Below are positions 7,430 to 16,872 of a stretch of DNA of 32,371 bases, piece by piece. Numbering within the stretch: the first letter of the stretch is position 1; each line of letters starts with the position of its first letter. Source of the DNA: Verrucomicrobiales bacterium (GTDB taxonomy: Bacteria > Verrucomicrobiota > Verrucomicrobiia > Verrucomicrobiales > DEV007). The notes under the pieces were generated by a model. That model was not told the DNA's origin. It made no database searches and was given only the letters and a program-made list of their open reading frames with translations. A program made the position numbers and the translations under genes. Location of the stretch: contig JARGOD010000057.1 of the NCBI GenBank assembly GCA_029210205.1, positions 1 to 32,371 of the forward strand. The letters run 5' to 3'.

Positions 7430-10400
7430 CTATCGCTTCGGCGGCGCGACCTCCTTCACGAGCGAACCTTGCTCTTCACTCATGACGAGGAGGCTCATTT
7501 TCTCGACCTCGTCCAACTCGTTGGTGCTGAGACCAGCGTAGTCAAATTTGCCCCGGAGATCGGTGTAGCCATCCTTGAAGAACTTCACTGAACCGTCTTT
7601 CATCTTTGCATAGACTTTAATATAAGTCTTCGGAAGTGCCTCGTCTTCTCCTTCTAGCGCAACCTTAAGTCGACCGTACCGCTCAGACAGTTCGACATCG
7701 AGCTGGTTGGAATACACTGCCACCGTCTCGCGCTGACCGGCACCAACCACTTCGACGAGCACGTTCTTGCTCGCGAATACTTCCGGAATCTCGAAGGCAA
7801 AACGATTCCCCACATCCGGCAATGATTTCTCCTCCGAAAGGTTCGGGCGGATGTAGGCAAATTGCCCGCCACCTCCGGAAACAAATGGATTGCTTGAGAA
7901 GAGGAATTCCAGATCCATCTCGTAATAATTTACCGTGACCGTGTCGAGATTCCGGAAAGTCAGCTCCGCTTCTCGATCCAACGTAGTCAGATCCAGAAAC
8001 GGATCGGTCGAGGAAAGCTTTTCAATGGAACCCGGCTCAGAGTCTCCCGCTCCACCGCCACCTATCTCAAGGATCTGTTGCGCCACGGTCGCAAAACGTT
8101 CGTTCCAGCGATCAATCGGATAGTCTTCGTAATTGGCTGCGAGCTCGGCGGCCACATCGAGATCTTCACGGTAAAAAGCAGCATAAGCACTCAAGTAATC
8201 AAACTGCAGCTTCGAAGAGATCTCATCGACGTTTACTGTCTCCTGCCAGGCCAGCCCTTCTTCGATGCGGTCCTGAAGGAACAGATAGGCAGTGATCGAA
8301 AGACGGTCCTCAGCCGAAAGCGATGGCTTGTAGGTTAACACTTTTAGCTGCGACCGGTATTGCTCCAGAAAACGGTCATTTAAAATTGACCGTTCTTTGC
8401 CGAGGCGATGACTCCTCGCATTAACGAGCGGAGAATATTCGAGATGTTCATGCCAATGACGATCAACCGGATCGATACTCACGAGCTCGCTCTCAATCCA
8501 GAGTCCGGAGGCATTCAGGAGACCCTCCTGATGATTGAGATACTCACGCGCGACGCCGGGGACTCCATGATATAGGCCATAGCTCCACAGAACGTTGTCG
8601 TATGCATGACGCTCTGCGATGAGTTGTGTCGCAGCCTTGAAAAAATCGACATTTTCCTTCATCCGCCAGGCAATTCTCCCGAGGTCGATCAACTCGAGAT
8701 TTTCGTTTTTCAAATAGTCGAGCACCTGCTTCTCCGTTCCCTCCTGAGAGAGGTAATCCCAGGAAGTCTCGTCCACTTCCGTGAGTCGTTCGACCACCTC
8801 GAACGACGCCGTAGTGCCGGAGGCGATGACCTGCTCGTCTTTCGCGACCTGGACCGGATAGCCGGTGAACGGATCGTTTCCGGAAACTTCGGGGAAATAG
8901 AACGAAACCTCGAGCTTTTCTGTCGAGAATGGATTGAGCGCGAACGGGTAGGACTTGGTATAGTCGCTCTCCGCCACGGGAACCGCCCCCTGCGGGATCT
9001 GAACCAGTAAATCGAGACGATGACGCGACGAAGTCGGATTGGTAACCACAATCTGGCTGCCATAGATCACCCCAGTGAGAAACTCGTCCGTGACAAACTT
9101 GTCCTCCCGCTGACCATTCACCATTCTGAATCGGTCATTAGCGCGGTAAAAATTCTGACTGACCAGCACAGGAGTTTCTCCTTCCGCACGCTCCCCTTCT
9201 TGAATTTCCTGATGAAAGAGAATCACCGGAGATTTGGCTGTGAAGGTCATCTTCGCGTCATCGAGTTCGATCTCGTGTTCAATCGCTTCGAAAGGCAAAT
9301 CCATGACACTGAGGGCTAACATCATTTCGGTGAAATTTTCTGTCGCCGCCGTAAAATCACGCGAGTAGAAGCCTCCTTCTCCATCCCAGTTCGCAAAGTC
9401 TTTCCAAAAGCCGTTTACGGTCACAAGGTCGGCGAGCTGCTCACGAATCGGAAGCTCGTAGTAATTGTTCTCCGCCCATTCTTTCGTGGATTCTATCTGT
9501 CGAAACAGTCTCTGCTCCAAGGCAAGTTCGCGAAAGTGGGGGATTTTGTCTTCGATTCCTCCGGCCTTAGCCATCCCCCGACTGCTGAGAGCCACGATCT
9601 CGTTGCGCACCGAAGGTGTTGACGCGATCGCAGGACGTCCCATGTCCGCAAATCCATCAGCATCGTCAAAGGCAAAGCCGCTCGCTGCAACTGCCACATT
9701 CACATCTAAGTCACTTCCGCCGGCACGACGGCCCCGAAGTGCTTGCGAGAAAAGGTAGACTTCCTCTCCGACGTCATTCGGGATCAACTCGTGAAGGCTG
9801 ACAACGTGATTGGCAGTCGATTCCCGAAGAGTTCCACCCAGCCGCTGCCCCAACAAAATACGCTCCACGATATTGAGGCGGCTGAATGCCCAAGGCTGAA
9901 GAAATGCCTCCAAGTTCTCCCCGAGGAGATAGAGATCCATGAAGGTCTTGTCTTTCTTATTGCTCAGATAAGGCAAAACTGTCTCCTGGAAAAAATCAGG
10001 ATCCTTCTTTGCGAGAAAAAGGTTAAGCTCATGGCAGGCAAATTCGGAGTAGAGTCGGCGTTTTTCGGCGACCTCTTTCTGACTCCAGCTTGTAATGAAA
10101 CCGAACTTCATGAAATCCGCATCTCCATTGATCGAGAGGAGCACGGAGTAGACCGCTCCCAGCGTGTCGTAAACCTCCATCTCCGTTGAACGAAGATCGT
10201 TGATTTCCAGAGTCTCCCCGGCAGCAAGAAGAGTCACTTGATTCTGTTGCGTGAAAGCCTTCGCGGAGTCTAGCGACTCAGTGAGTCGAAGATCACGGAA
10301 AGAATCAGTTTCTTCCGGAGTCGGCATCGCAAACTGTCGGGAAGCCGACGTCGTCGAGTTCAGAGCGACCACCTGCACATGCTGACGTCCCTCCAGTAGC

Positions 10401-13400
10401 GACGCATCCAACTTCACGGTACCCTCTTTGCCCACCTCAAGATTCGCGAGGACGAGAGACGGTTGCTTTAAAAATTGAAACGCGGGAGCTAACACGACCA
10501 TCGCTTCTTCCATCGGTTCCATGTCGGGAACTGCCGCAGGGCGCGCGCGACCAGCTTCTTTCATCGCTGCGCCTTTTCGATAATCTTCACCCGCCTCCGC
10601 CTCATCGACATTGGTCTCGGTTTCGTTGAGTTCCCAGGGATTAAGCAGCAGTCCGGGACGATCAAGCATGTTCCCGGGGTAGCGGGCGAGATTTCGTCGC
10701 TCGAGGATGTAGCGATACTCTTCACCGATATCGCGACCGGACAGATAAAGAGACCGGTTACTCCCCCGGGTGATCCGGAAGAGTGGCATCTCCTCTTCGC
10801 GCATCAGACTGTCATAGGGATCGATCTCGGGCAGAAATCTTGTCGCGATCAAATGCACGCGAGTGAAGGCATCGGCGTTCGCGACGTGAACGACCAACTG
10901 GTCACCTTCTCTCTCCATGGCCATGAGATGCAACGGCGATGGATCAGAAAGCTGCAAATGACGGCTCTCAGACAAGGCATAGCCAGCCGCCTCTGCGGTT
11001 GGCTCGGTGACATGCAAATCGATCACTTTCCCTTCTCCCCGCAGGACGACTCGATAGTCGCCCCGGTCAAGGCCAGTGAGGACAATGGCTCCGTCTCCGC
11101 GCGAAGCGGCGTCAAATCGATCCGCAACCGGCACGCCGGCGCGCAATTCGAATACTGCCAGATCGCTCCGCGTCAGAGCTTCCAATGGATCTGACACAGG
11201 CACAACGACCGGCTCGCCTGTCTTGGCATGAATAGAGCCAGCATGAGAGTATTTCCCATTCTGAATCCTCCAGTCACGGCGCGTCGCCCCCTCCGACTGC
11301 GCGGTAAGAAATGAGATCCCCGACAAAGGTCCAAGATTCACCTGCCCGTTAGGATCCGACTTAAGGACAAGAGAATACGGCTGACTGGAATATTGGTGTG
11401 TTAGGACCAGGGAAACAGGACGTTCTGCAATCGGCTCTCCGGATTTCCCGAGGACATCAATCCGATAACCTTCATCAAAGCGACTCAGAAAGAGATCAAA
11501 AACCTGATTCTGCGTGTCCGTTCCGTTGACCAAAAACTCACGGGAACTGGTGAGAAGCGGCGTTTCGTCTTCTTCACTGACCAGAGGGAGTTCGCCCTCA
11601 AGAGAAACTTCGATACGCTGTAAGCGATTCGGAACCTGAAAGCGATGAACAGATTCCTGACTGTCAAACAACTCAAAACCCTCCACTTCGACAAGGGACT
11701 CAATGCCATCGGCGTCCGTCGTCTGAATGCGAAGCTTGGTGTTCTCCAGTAGAGTTACCGAAACCGGCTCACCGTGAAGACTAAGTTGTGGACGAACACT
11801 CACCGAAGTCTCGCGTCCGGCGATGAGTGATTCCTGCTCGAGAAAAAATCCGGCCTCCAATGAATACTCCTCCCTCGGAAGCTCGATATTCACGAGACTG
11901 GAGATTATTCCATCGCTAAGAATGACAGAAGCTCGTCCATCGCTTGAAAAAGGCAGGAGAATTGATCCCCCCTCGTCAGAATCATACTGGCGGTTCCCAA
12001 AGAAGGCTGTCGCATCTTTGATCCACTCATTGTCCTCCGAAAGCACCTGAATCAGTTCTCCGCCGGGAGTCGTTGTCGAGAGATATTGCAGTTTCCCCTT
12101 CCTGACGAGAGCGCGGGAACTAATTCCATTGCCGATCATTTCAACCACCCAGATGCCACGTTTGCCCTGCATCGATTCGAAGGTAAGACTTTTCTCGTGA
12201 CGGATCACCGATGGCTCGTCATGCTGATAGCGCTTCTCCTCATTTGCGACGAGACCGTCCAGATTTAAGTCTGTACTGATCTCCCGCTGCTGATCTAAAT
12301 AATAGTTATGAGCATTGATCTCATATACTTTTACGATGAGTTCAGGAACGTTTTTCAGGACGACCGAAAGCGAAACTTCGTCCTCACCTGTGAACGTGTC
12401 AGGATTATCCGGAGCCAATGAAATTTCGGTCCGCTCGCGGACTGCCTCAACCTGCTCAGGCGTCAGCATCGAAAAATAATCCGCTGCATCTCCCAGCCCA
12501 AGAGTCAGCTTGGTTTCGGCAAAGACCTGCTTCAGATAGTCCTCGTCGACAAAAGGAGTGAATCGCTGATACGACTCATCCTCGACAAAAGCAGCTTCGA
12601 GGAAGTGCCTCACAAGCGGCTCATCGCCACCGATAGGCGGGAACCCGGTCGTGGCTGAGAAATCCGCATTGAGGTCCGCCATCGCATTACGTTGCTCGTT
12701 TTGCTGAAGGTAGCGTGGCAGCATGTAAGGCGCAGGGCGGGGCAAACGCAGGTAGTCCATAAAATCGTCGAGCGGAAACTCTCCGTTCTTTCTGGCTTCA
12801 CTAAGCTTTTGATAAAGAACCGACGCCTTGAGCGAATTAAACGCCGGATTCAGTTGACCGACATATTCCCAAAGCCGATCAAGATAAGCTATTCTCTCTT
12901 CCGTGGAATGTTCTAACAGCACATCACCACCGGGACGAAGACGGAGAAGCCGGGCATCGACGAATCTCGAATTCGTGGCCAACTCCGGCATGAGGCCGGC
13001 CAGTTCATCAAGTTGCGCGAGCGTAAGTTGGCGGTGAATCTGAAACTCGCCAAAGCCACGGCTTTCCGGAGTCCTCAGATCTGCCGCGATTAATCCAACC
13101 AGCCTTTCAAAATCAGGAAAGACGAGACGACTTAGAAGTTCTCTTCGCTGTGCCGGATTTAATGGAATTTCATCACGGACAAGTCGATCCAACCCGGAAG
13201 TTTTGATCTTGGCAAGGCTGTTCACTCCCAGAGAACGCTGCAGAAATGATTCCCAGGTGATCAACTCAGGATCGAGCGCAGTCGGAAAGTCCGGCTTCTG
13301 ATCGAGCGTGGCCCGCTCATGGTTGAAGCGAAGATTGAGTTCTTGAACTAAATACTCGAGCGATGCTTCCGCACTTTCGCCATAGCTAAGGAGGGCCCGC

Positions 13401-13702
13401 CGATGCTCAATTTCGGTGACACGCTGGGTATTGCCATGGCGCTTAATCCAAGGCTCGAGCAGGGCCGTCACGTCATCAAAACGCCCTTCCTGCAAGGCAT
13501 GCAGAGACGAGTAATAGTAGAACTCCTCCGTCCCCGGAATCAGTTCCTTGATGACCGCGCCGCGATCATCGGCGAGGGCAAAGCGTTCCAGAAAACCAAA
13601 GGACTCATTAGCAGCGGCAAAAGATGGCATAAGCGGAGTGACTGAAAATAGAAACCCGCAGAGGATACGGGAAAGGTTGGATGACAGGAATCGAAGTTTC
13701 AT
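7430..13702 (-). CDS. Giant exported beta-rich protein of unknown function (alpha-2-macroglobulin-like layout)
   Basis: A protein of about 2090 residues with no assigned function. I start it at the ATG at 13702, not further upstream, because that gives MKLRFLSSN, a hydrophobic stretch and a cleavage-like SFAAANES. After a helical amino third come repeated beta-strand regions reminiscent of macroglobulin or Ig-like domains (SVSVRPQLSLHGEPVSVTLL near residues 630-650; GLDRGDYRVVLRGEGKVIDL). A helical section near 1220-1240 contains EFACHELNLFLAKKDPDFF, the region 1750-1950 is mostly helical and TPR-like, and the end (about 2025-2060) has TYIKVYAKMKDG and DGYTDLRGKFDYAGL, like a carboxypeptidase-regulatory fold. 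The overall size and the alternation of Ig-like and helical parts resemble alpha-2-macroglobulins, but the thioester motif CGEQ is absent. It is transcribed alone, convergent with the M20 gene. The open frame is secure, the location is likely outside the cytoplasm, and the family is uncertain. Confidence 0.8.
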   Translation of the reverse strand: MKLRFLSSNLSRILCGFLFSVTPLMPSFAAANESFGFLERFALADDRGAVIKELIPGTEEFYYYSSLHALQEGRFDDVTALLEPWIKRHGNTQRVTEIEHRRALLSYGESAEASLEYLVQELNLRFNHERATLDQKPDFPTALDPELITWESFLQRSLGVNSLAKIKTSGLDRLVRDEIPLNPAQRRELLSRLVFPDFERLVGLIAADLRTPESRGFGEFQIHRQLTLAQLDELAGLMPELATNSRFVDARLLRLRPGGDVLLEHSTEERIAYLDRLWEYVGQLNPAFNSLKASVLYQKLSEARKNGEFPLDDFMDYLRLPRPAPYMLPRYLQQNEQRNAMADLNADFSATTGFPPIGGDEPLVRHFLEAAFVEDESYQRFTPFVDEDYLKQVFAETKLTLGLGDAADYFSMLTPEQVEAVRERTEISLAPDNPDTFTGEDEVSLSVVLKNVPELIVKVYEINAHNYYLDQQREISTDLNLDGLVANEEKRYQHDEPSVIRHEKSLTFESMQGKRGIWVVEMIGNGISSRALVRKGKLQYLSTTTPGGELIQVLSEDNEWIKDATAFFGNRQYDSDEGGSILLPFSSDGRASVILSDGIISSLVNIELPREEYSLEAGFFLEQESLIAGRETSVSVRPQLSLHGEPVSVTLLENTKLRIQTTDADGIESLVEVEGFELFDSQESVHRFQVPNRLQRIEVSLEGELPLVSEEDETPLLTSSREFLVNGTDTQNQVFDLFLSRFDEGYRIDVLGKSGEPIAERPVSLVLTHQYSSQPYSLVLKSDPNGQVNLGPLSGISFLTAQSEGATRRDWRIQNGKYSHAGSIHAKTGEPVVVPVSDPLEALTRSDLAVFELRAGVPVADRFDAASRGDGAIVLTGLDRGDYRVVLRGEGKVIDLHVTEPTAEAAGYALSESRHLQLSDPSPLHLMAMEREGDQLVVHVANADAFTRVHLIATRFLPEIDPYDSLMREEEMPLFRITRGSNRSLYLSGRDIGEEYRYILERRNLARYPGNMLDRPGLLLNPWELNETETNVDEAEAGEDYRKGAAMKEAGRARPAAVPDMEPMEEAMVVLAPAFQFLKQPSLVLANLEVGKEGTVKLDASLLEGRQHVQVVALNSTTSASRQFAMPTPEETDSFRDLRLTESLDSAKAFTQQNQVTLLAAGETLEINDLRSTEMEVYDTLGAVYSVLLSINGDADFMKFGFITSWSQKEVAEKRRLYSEFACHELNLFLAKKDPDFFQETVLPYLSNKKDKTFMDLYLLGENLEAFLQPWAFSRLNIVERILLGQRLGGTLRESTANHVVSLHELIPNDVGEEVYLFSQALRGRRAGGSDLDVNVAVAASGFAFDDADGFADMGRPAIASTPSVRNEIVALSSRGMAKAGGIEDKIPHFRELALEQRLFRQIESTKEWAENNYYELPIREQLADLVTVNGFWKDFANWDGEGGFYSRDFTAATENFTEMMLALSVMDLPFEAIEHEIELDDAKMTFTAKSPVILFHQEIQEGERAEGETPVLVSQNFYRANDRFRMVNGQREDKFVTDEFLTGVIYGSQIVVTNPTSSRHRLDLLVQIPQGAVPVAESDYTKSYPFALNPFSTEKLEVSFYFPEVSGNDPFTGYPVQVAKDEQVIASGTTASFEVVERLTEVDETSWDYLSQEGTEKQVLDYLKNENLELIDLGRIAWRMKENVDFFKAATQLIAERHAYDNVLWSYGLYHGVPGVAREYLNHQEGLLNASGLWIESELVSIDPVDRHWHEHLEYSPLVNARSHRLGKERSILNDRFLEQYRSQLKVLTYKPSLSAEDRLSITAYLFLQDRIEEGLAWQETVNVDEISSKLQFDYLSAYAAFYREDLDVAAELAANYEDYPIDRWNERFATVAQQILEIGGGGAGDSEPGSIEKLSSTDPFLDLTTLDREAELTFRNLDTVTVNYYEMDLEFLFSSNPFVSGGGGQFAYIRPNLSEEKSLPDVGNRFAFEIPEVFASKNVLVEVVGAGQRETVAVYSNQLDVELSERYGRLKVALEGEDEALPKTYIKVYAKMKDGSVKFFKDGYTDLRGKFDYAGLSTNELDEVEKMSLLVMSEEQGSLVKEVAPPKR

Positions 13703-13927
13703 GAAGCGGCCGTGTGGGTTTGTTTCCTTTATAACGCAGAGACTGACGAATAGATGAGCGTGAAGTTGTAAAGATTTTGCAAGAGACGCGGAAAATCCAT
13801 CCAAAAGTCACTTCTCCATCACCCGTAGCAACGACATTCTTGTCCTTGCCTCCCCGGCCCTGCCAGGATATCCGGCAGATGCAGGACGTTAGGAATCCCG
13901 TCGCAACATGGCTTCGACTCCGACGTC

Positions 13928-13958
13928 ACAAAAAAAGCGACCCGTTCAGGGCCGCTTT
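13928..13958 (-). terminator. Intrinsic terminator of the DUF1501-PPC-DUF1549 operon
   Basis: Read on the minus strand, AAAGCGGCCC (13958-13949), a 5-base loop and GGGTCGCTTT (13943-13934) form a 10-bp stem with one G-T wobble, followed by a run of Ts (complement of the A-run 13930-13936). It lies about 40 bases after the stop of the cytochrome/DUF1549 gene. The rest of the 293-base gap up to the giant gene holds that gene's promoter area and no gene I can support. Confidence 0.8.
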
Positions 13959-13995
13959 CAAAGTCGAGAAATCTACTCGGAATATTTGGGTGCAA

Positions 13996-16827
13996 TCAGT
14001 GATTGAACATGAACTCCTTCGAGTTCAGGACCGCCCAGAAAACATCATTGAGAACCAACTCAACCTGGGCTTTGTCTTCCTTGACGGCGTTCACTTGTGA
14101 CATCAACTGCTTCATTTCCTCCGCTGTCGGTTTCCTCGTAAACGCGCGGATGTAAATATCCTCGATGATCTCATTCGGTTCTTTTCCAGCGGTAAGAAGC
14201 TCCTTCACGATGCCGCCCTCCTCAATCTTGTTGGTAACTGTCGGACCGTTCAAGAGGTGCAGTGCCTGAGACAAACTAGGGTCCATCTTGACTTCACAGG
14301 AACAAACCGTCTCCCGGGTCGCACGGCCAAAGGTCGTCAGGAAATAGTCAGTCGTGTTTCCATCCGCAATCTGAACAGCACGGGAACCAAGGGGGAGACC
14401 ACGGAACTTGTTCTGCGTCTCTGTCACCTGAGTGATGGTATCCAACATCACCTCAGCGCGCTGACGTCGAACCCGCGCACGTGCGAAGTTGTTCAGGTCA
14501 TCTTTGTTCGAAGGTGTCGCCTGCGTTGTCCGCTGATAGGTAGCTGAGTTACAAATGTCTCGAACGAGCTGCTTGAAGTCATAGGCATACTCGCCTTCGA
14601 AGCGGGCACCAAGAGCAGCAAGCAGCTCAGGATTTGAGGCAGGATTGCTGACACGAACGTCGTCGACAGGGTCGATGATTCCGACACCCATGAAATGCGA
14701 CCACACGATGTTCACAATGTTACTCGCGAAGTATGGGTTGTCTGGAGAAGCCAACCAATCAGCCATGACACCGCGGCGGTCTTTTCCTTTCACCTCCGGC
14801 GTGTCTCCGCCAAGAAATTTCGGGGCCATATTCCGACCGCCGATGAGATGCTTCGTCTCACCACTTCCACGATTGTAGACAATCTGCTCCCGCTGATCGA
14901 CACCCTGCTTCCGGCCAATTTGTGAGAAGAACGCAGCCCAACCGTAGTAGTCATCCATCGTCCAGCGATCAAAAGGATGATTGTGGCACTGAGCACATTG
15001 GAGACGCATTCCCATGAACACCTGCGCCACATTCTCCGAAAGCTTGAGTGCATCACGCTCCACCTGGTAGAAGTTGGTCGCCGGATTCGAGAAAGTACCA
15101 CCCTGCGAACTGATCAGGTCAATGACCCACTCATTCAACGGGGTGTTCGTTGCGATCTTTTCCTTGAGCCAGCTATTGTAGAGAAGCGCCGACTTGTAAG
15201 AGATCCCCTGAGCGATGTTGTTGTTCGAGCGGATTTGGAGAAGCTCCGACCACTTCATCACCCACATTTCAGTGAATTCTTTACGATCAAGCAACTCATC
15301 AACCAGCTTGGATCGCTTCTCGGGATCCTTATCAGCCACAAAGGCGTGGAATTGCTCGACGGTCGGAAGTTGTCCCGTGATATCGAGGGATGCACGACGG
15401 AGAAATTCATCATCAGAGCAGAGACCCGAGGGCACCATCCGGAGCTTGTGCAGTTTATCGTGAACGAGCGGATCGATGTAGTTATTCTCAGTCATCTCAG
15501 GACGGCTGTAGTCAAGGCCTTCCGGTATAACGATGGTTTGAATGCCGACCGTCTTCGTTTCGAAACGAGCCATGATGAACGCTTCGCCGCGCTTTCCGGC
15601 CGTGATCTTACCCCATTCATCGACTGCCGCGGTTGGCTCGTTGTTCGTCACGAACGCAGCGAGATGAGTTACGTCACGATCATGTCCATCCGAGTAGAGC
15701 GCACGAACACTGAGCTGCTGCTCAGCACCTGAACCCTCAAGCACCAGCTTGGGAGGGTAAACCTCTAAACCAACCACAGTTGGAAGACCTTCTTTTTCGT
15801 CATTTTTGGCACCATCAGCAATCCACTCAACCATCGTGTTGTATCCGTGGCTGCCCTTGTCCATCAACTTTCCACCCGTGTGTGGGACTGCTTCGACTGA
15901 CTTTTCGACAAGAAGGGATTCTTCAGGAATAGCGAGATTCACCCGATATCCTGCCAGCTCGCGGGTGAGCCGGAAGTGATCACCGTCCGGATCATAACCG
16001 AAGAGGGAAAGCATGAAGCCATCCTGCCCCCGAGCCGAACCGTGACAGGCACCCGTATTGCAGCCTTCACGCATGAAAACAGGCATAACGTCGAGATTAA
16101 AGCTGATCGGACGATCCACCGCCGCCTCTGCCACAGTAACAGGAAGCTCTACCGCCTTATCGGCAACCTTCACAGTTAGGGTCGTGCTGCCGTCCTTAAC
16201 CGGAATGAAATGACTGCGCGTTTTCAGATCGATGAGAGACGGATCGGCGAAGTTGAAGCTGGCGTTCTTCGTCACATCGAGGGTGGTGTCGTCTTCGTAA
16301 GTCGCCATGACGACCACGGATTGGGTGTCACGCTTTTTCTCGAGATTGATGTCCCCGGGAAACGCCTCAATTTTCACGAGCTTTTTCCCTTTATCCTCAA
16401 GAGGCTCCGCGCCTTTGAAATCTTCCTCATTCTTTGCGACGAGCAGAAGATCTACCGGCCATTGCGCCCCCTCTTTGATCCATTGACGGAGCTTCGCCAT
16501 CTCATGATCGTAAAGTTTCCGTCCTTCCGGCGGCATCGAGTCGATGTCATCGTGAGGGAGTTCTACCATCTCAATCATGAGTGAATTGTCGGGGTCGCCT
16601 TTAACCAGGGCTGGACCACCGTCTCCACCCTCAAAAAACAGAGCTGCTTTGTCAAAACGGAGACCACCCTTCACCTTTGGCTCGTGGTGACACTGAACAC
16701 AGTTGAATTCCAAAATAGGCTGGATGTCCTTAGTGAAATCGATTTTTCCAGGCACCCCCTCTTCAGCTCGCAATGAAGCGGCTGAGACACAGGCCAGAAA
16801 AAGGGACAATCGAACGAGATTTTTCAT
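13996..16827 (-). CDS. Planctomycete-type cytochrome c / DUF1549 / DUF1553 protein with Ig-like domains
   Basis: An exported 943-residue protein of the PSD1-type family, function unknown. A signal peptide (MKNLVRLSLFLACVSAASLRA) is followed by a PSCyt1 c-type cytochrome domain with heme motif CVQCH (Cys43, Cys46, His47) and distal Met in SMPPEG (Met98). Next are a BIG2-like Ig domain (about 155-235), a second cysteine site GCNTGACHG (Cys256, Cys261, His262) with an unusual four-residue spacer, another Ig-like domain (about 355-435), DUF1549 (about 448-640) carrying CAQCHNHPFDRW (Cys611, Cys614, His615), and DUF1553 to the end. At least one covalent heme is very likely and up to three are possible. 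It is the last gene of a three-gene operon, 45 bases after the PPC gene, with a strong terminator behind it. The leader is pyrimidine-rich with no Shine-Dalgarno sequence. The family call is firm; the role is not known. Confidence 0.92.
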   Translation of the reverse strand: MKNLVRLSLFLACVSAASLRAEEGVPGKIDFTKDIQPILEFNCVQCHHEPKVKGGLRFDKAALFFEGGDGGPALVKGDPDNSLMIEMVELPHDDIDSMPPEGRKLYDHEMAKLRQWIKEGAQWPVDLLLVAKNEEDFKGAEPLEDKGKKLVKIEAFPGDINLEKKRDTQSVVVMATYEDDTTLDVTKNASFNFADPSLIDLKTRSHFIPVKDGSTTLTVKVADKAVELPVTVAEAAVDRPISFNLDVMPVFMREGCNTGACHGSARGQDGFMLSLFGYDPDGDHFRLTRELAGYRVNLAIPEESLLVEKSVEAVPHTGGKLMDKGSHGYNTMVEWIADGAKNDEKEGLPTVVGLEVYPPKLVLEGSGAEQQLSVRALYSDGHDRDVTHLAAFVTNNEPTAAVDEWGKITAGKRGEAFIMARFETKTVGIQTIVIPEGLDYSRPEMTENNYIDPLVHDKLHKLRMVPSGLCSDDEFLRRASLDITGQLPTVEQFHAFVADKDPEKRSKLVDELLDRKEFTEMWVMKWSELLQIRSNNNIAQGISYKSALLYNSWLKEKIATNTPLNEWVIDLISSQGGTFSNPATNFYQVERDALKLSENVAQVFMGMRLQCAQCHNHPFDRWTMDDYYGWAAFFSQIGRKQGVDQREQIVYNRGSGETKHLIGGRNMAPKFLGGDTPEVKGKDRRGVMADWLASPDNPYFASNIVNIVWSHFMGVGIIDPVDDVRVSNPASNPELLAALGARFEGEYAYDFKQLVRDICNSATYQRTTQATPSNKDDLNNFARARVRRQRAEVMLDTITQVTETQNKFRGLPLGSRAVQIADGNTTDYFLTTFGRATRETVCSCEVKMDPSLSQALHLLNGPTVTNKIEEGGIVKELLTAGKEPNEIIEDIYIRAFTRKPTAEEMKQLMSQVNAVKEDKAQVELVLNDVFWAVLNSKEFMFNH

Positions 16828-16872
16828 GGGTGATGAAACGAATTAGGAGGAAACAAAGGGAGAGGTTCTTAA

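Noticed and set aside
7430..13702. Calling the giant protein a true alpha-2-macroglobulin
   Set aside because: No CGEQ thioester is found and the domain order cannot be verified by eye; kept as a resemblance only.
13777..14100. A 107-codon plus-strand frame in the gap before the giant gene
   Set aside because: It runs through the terminator and into the antisense of the DUF1549 gene, with no motif or start signal.
14977..15732. A 251-codon plus-strand open frame opposite the DUF1549 gene
   Set aside because: Antisense to conserved DUF1549 coding sequence, with His/Arg/Leu-rich composition and no motif.
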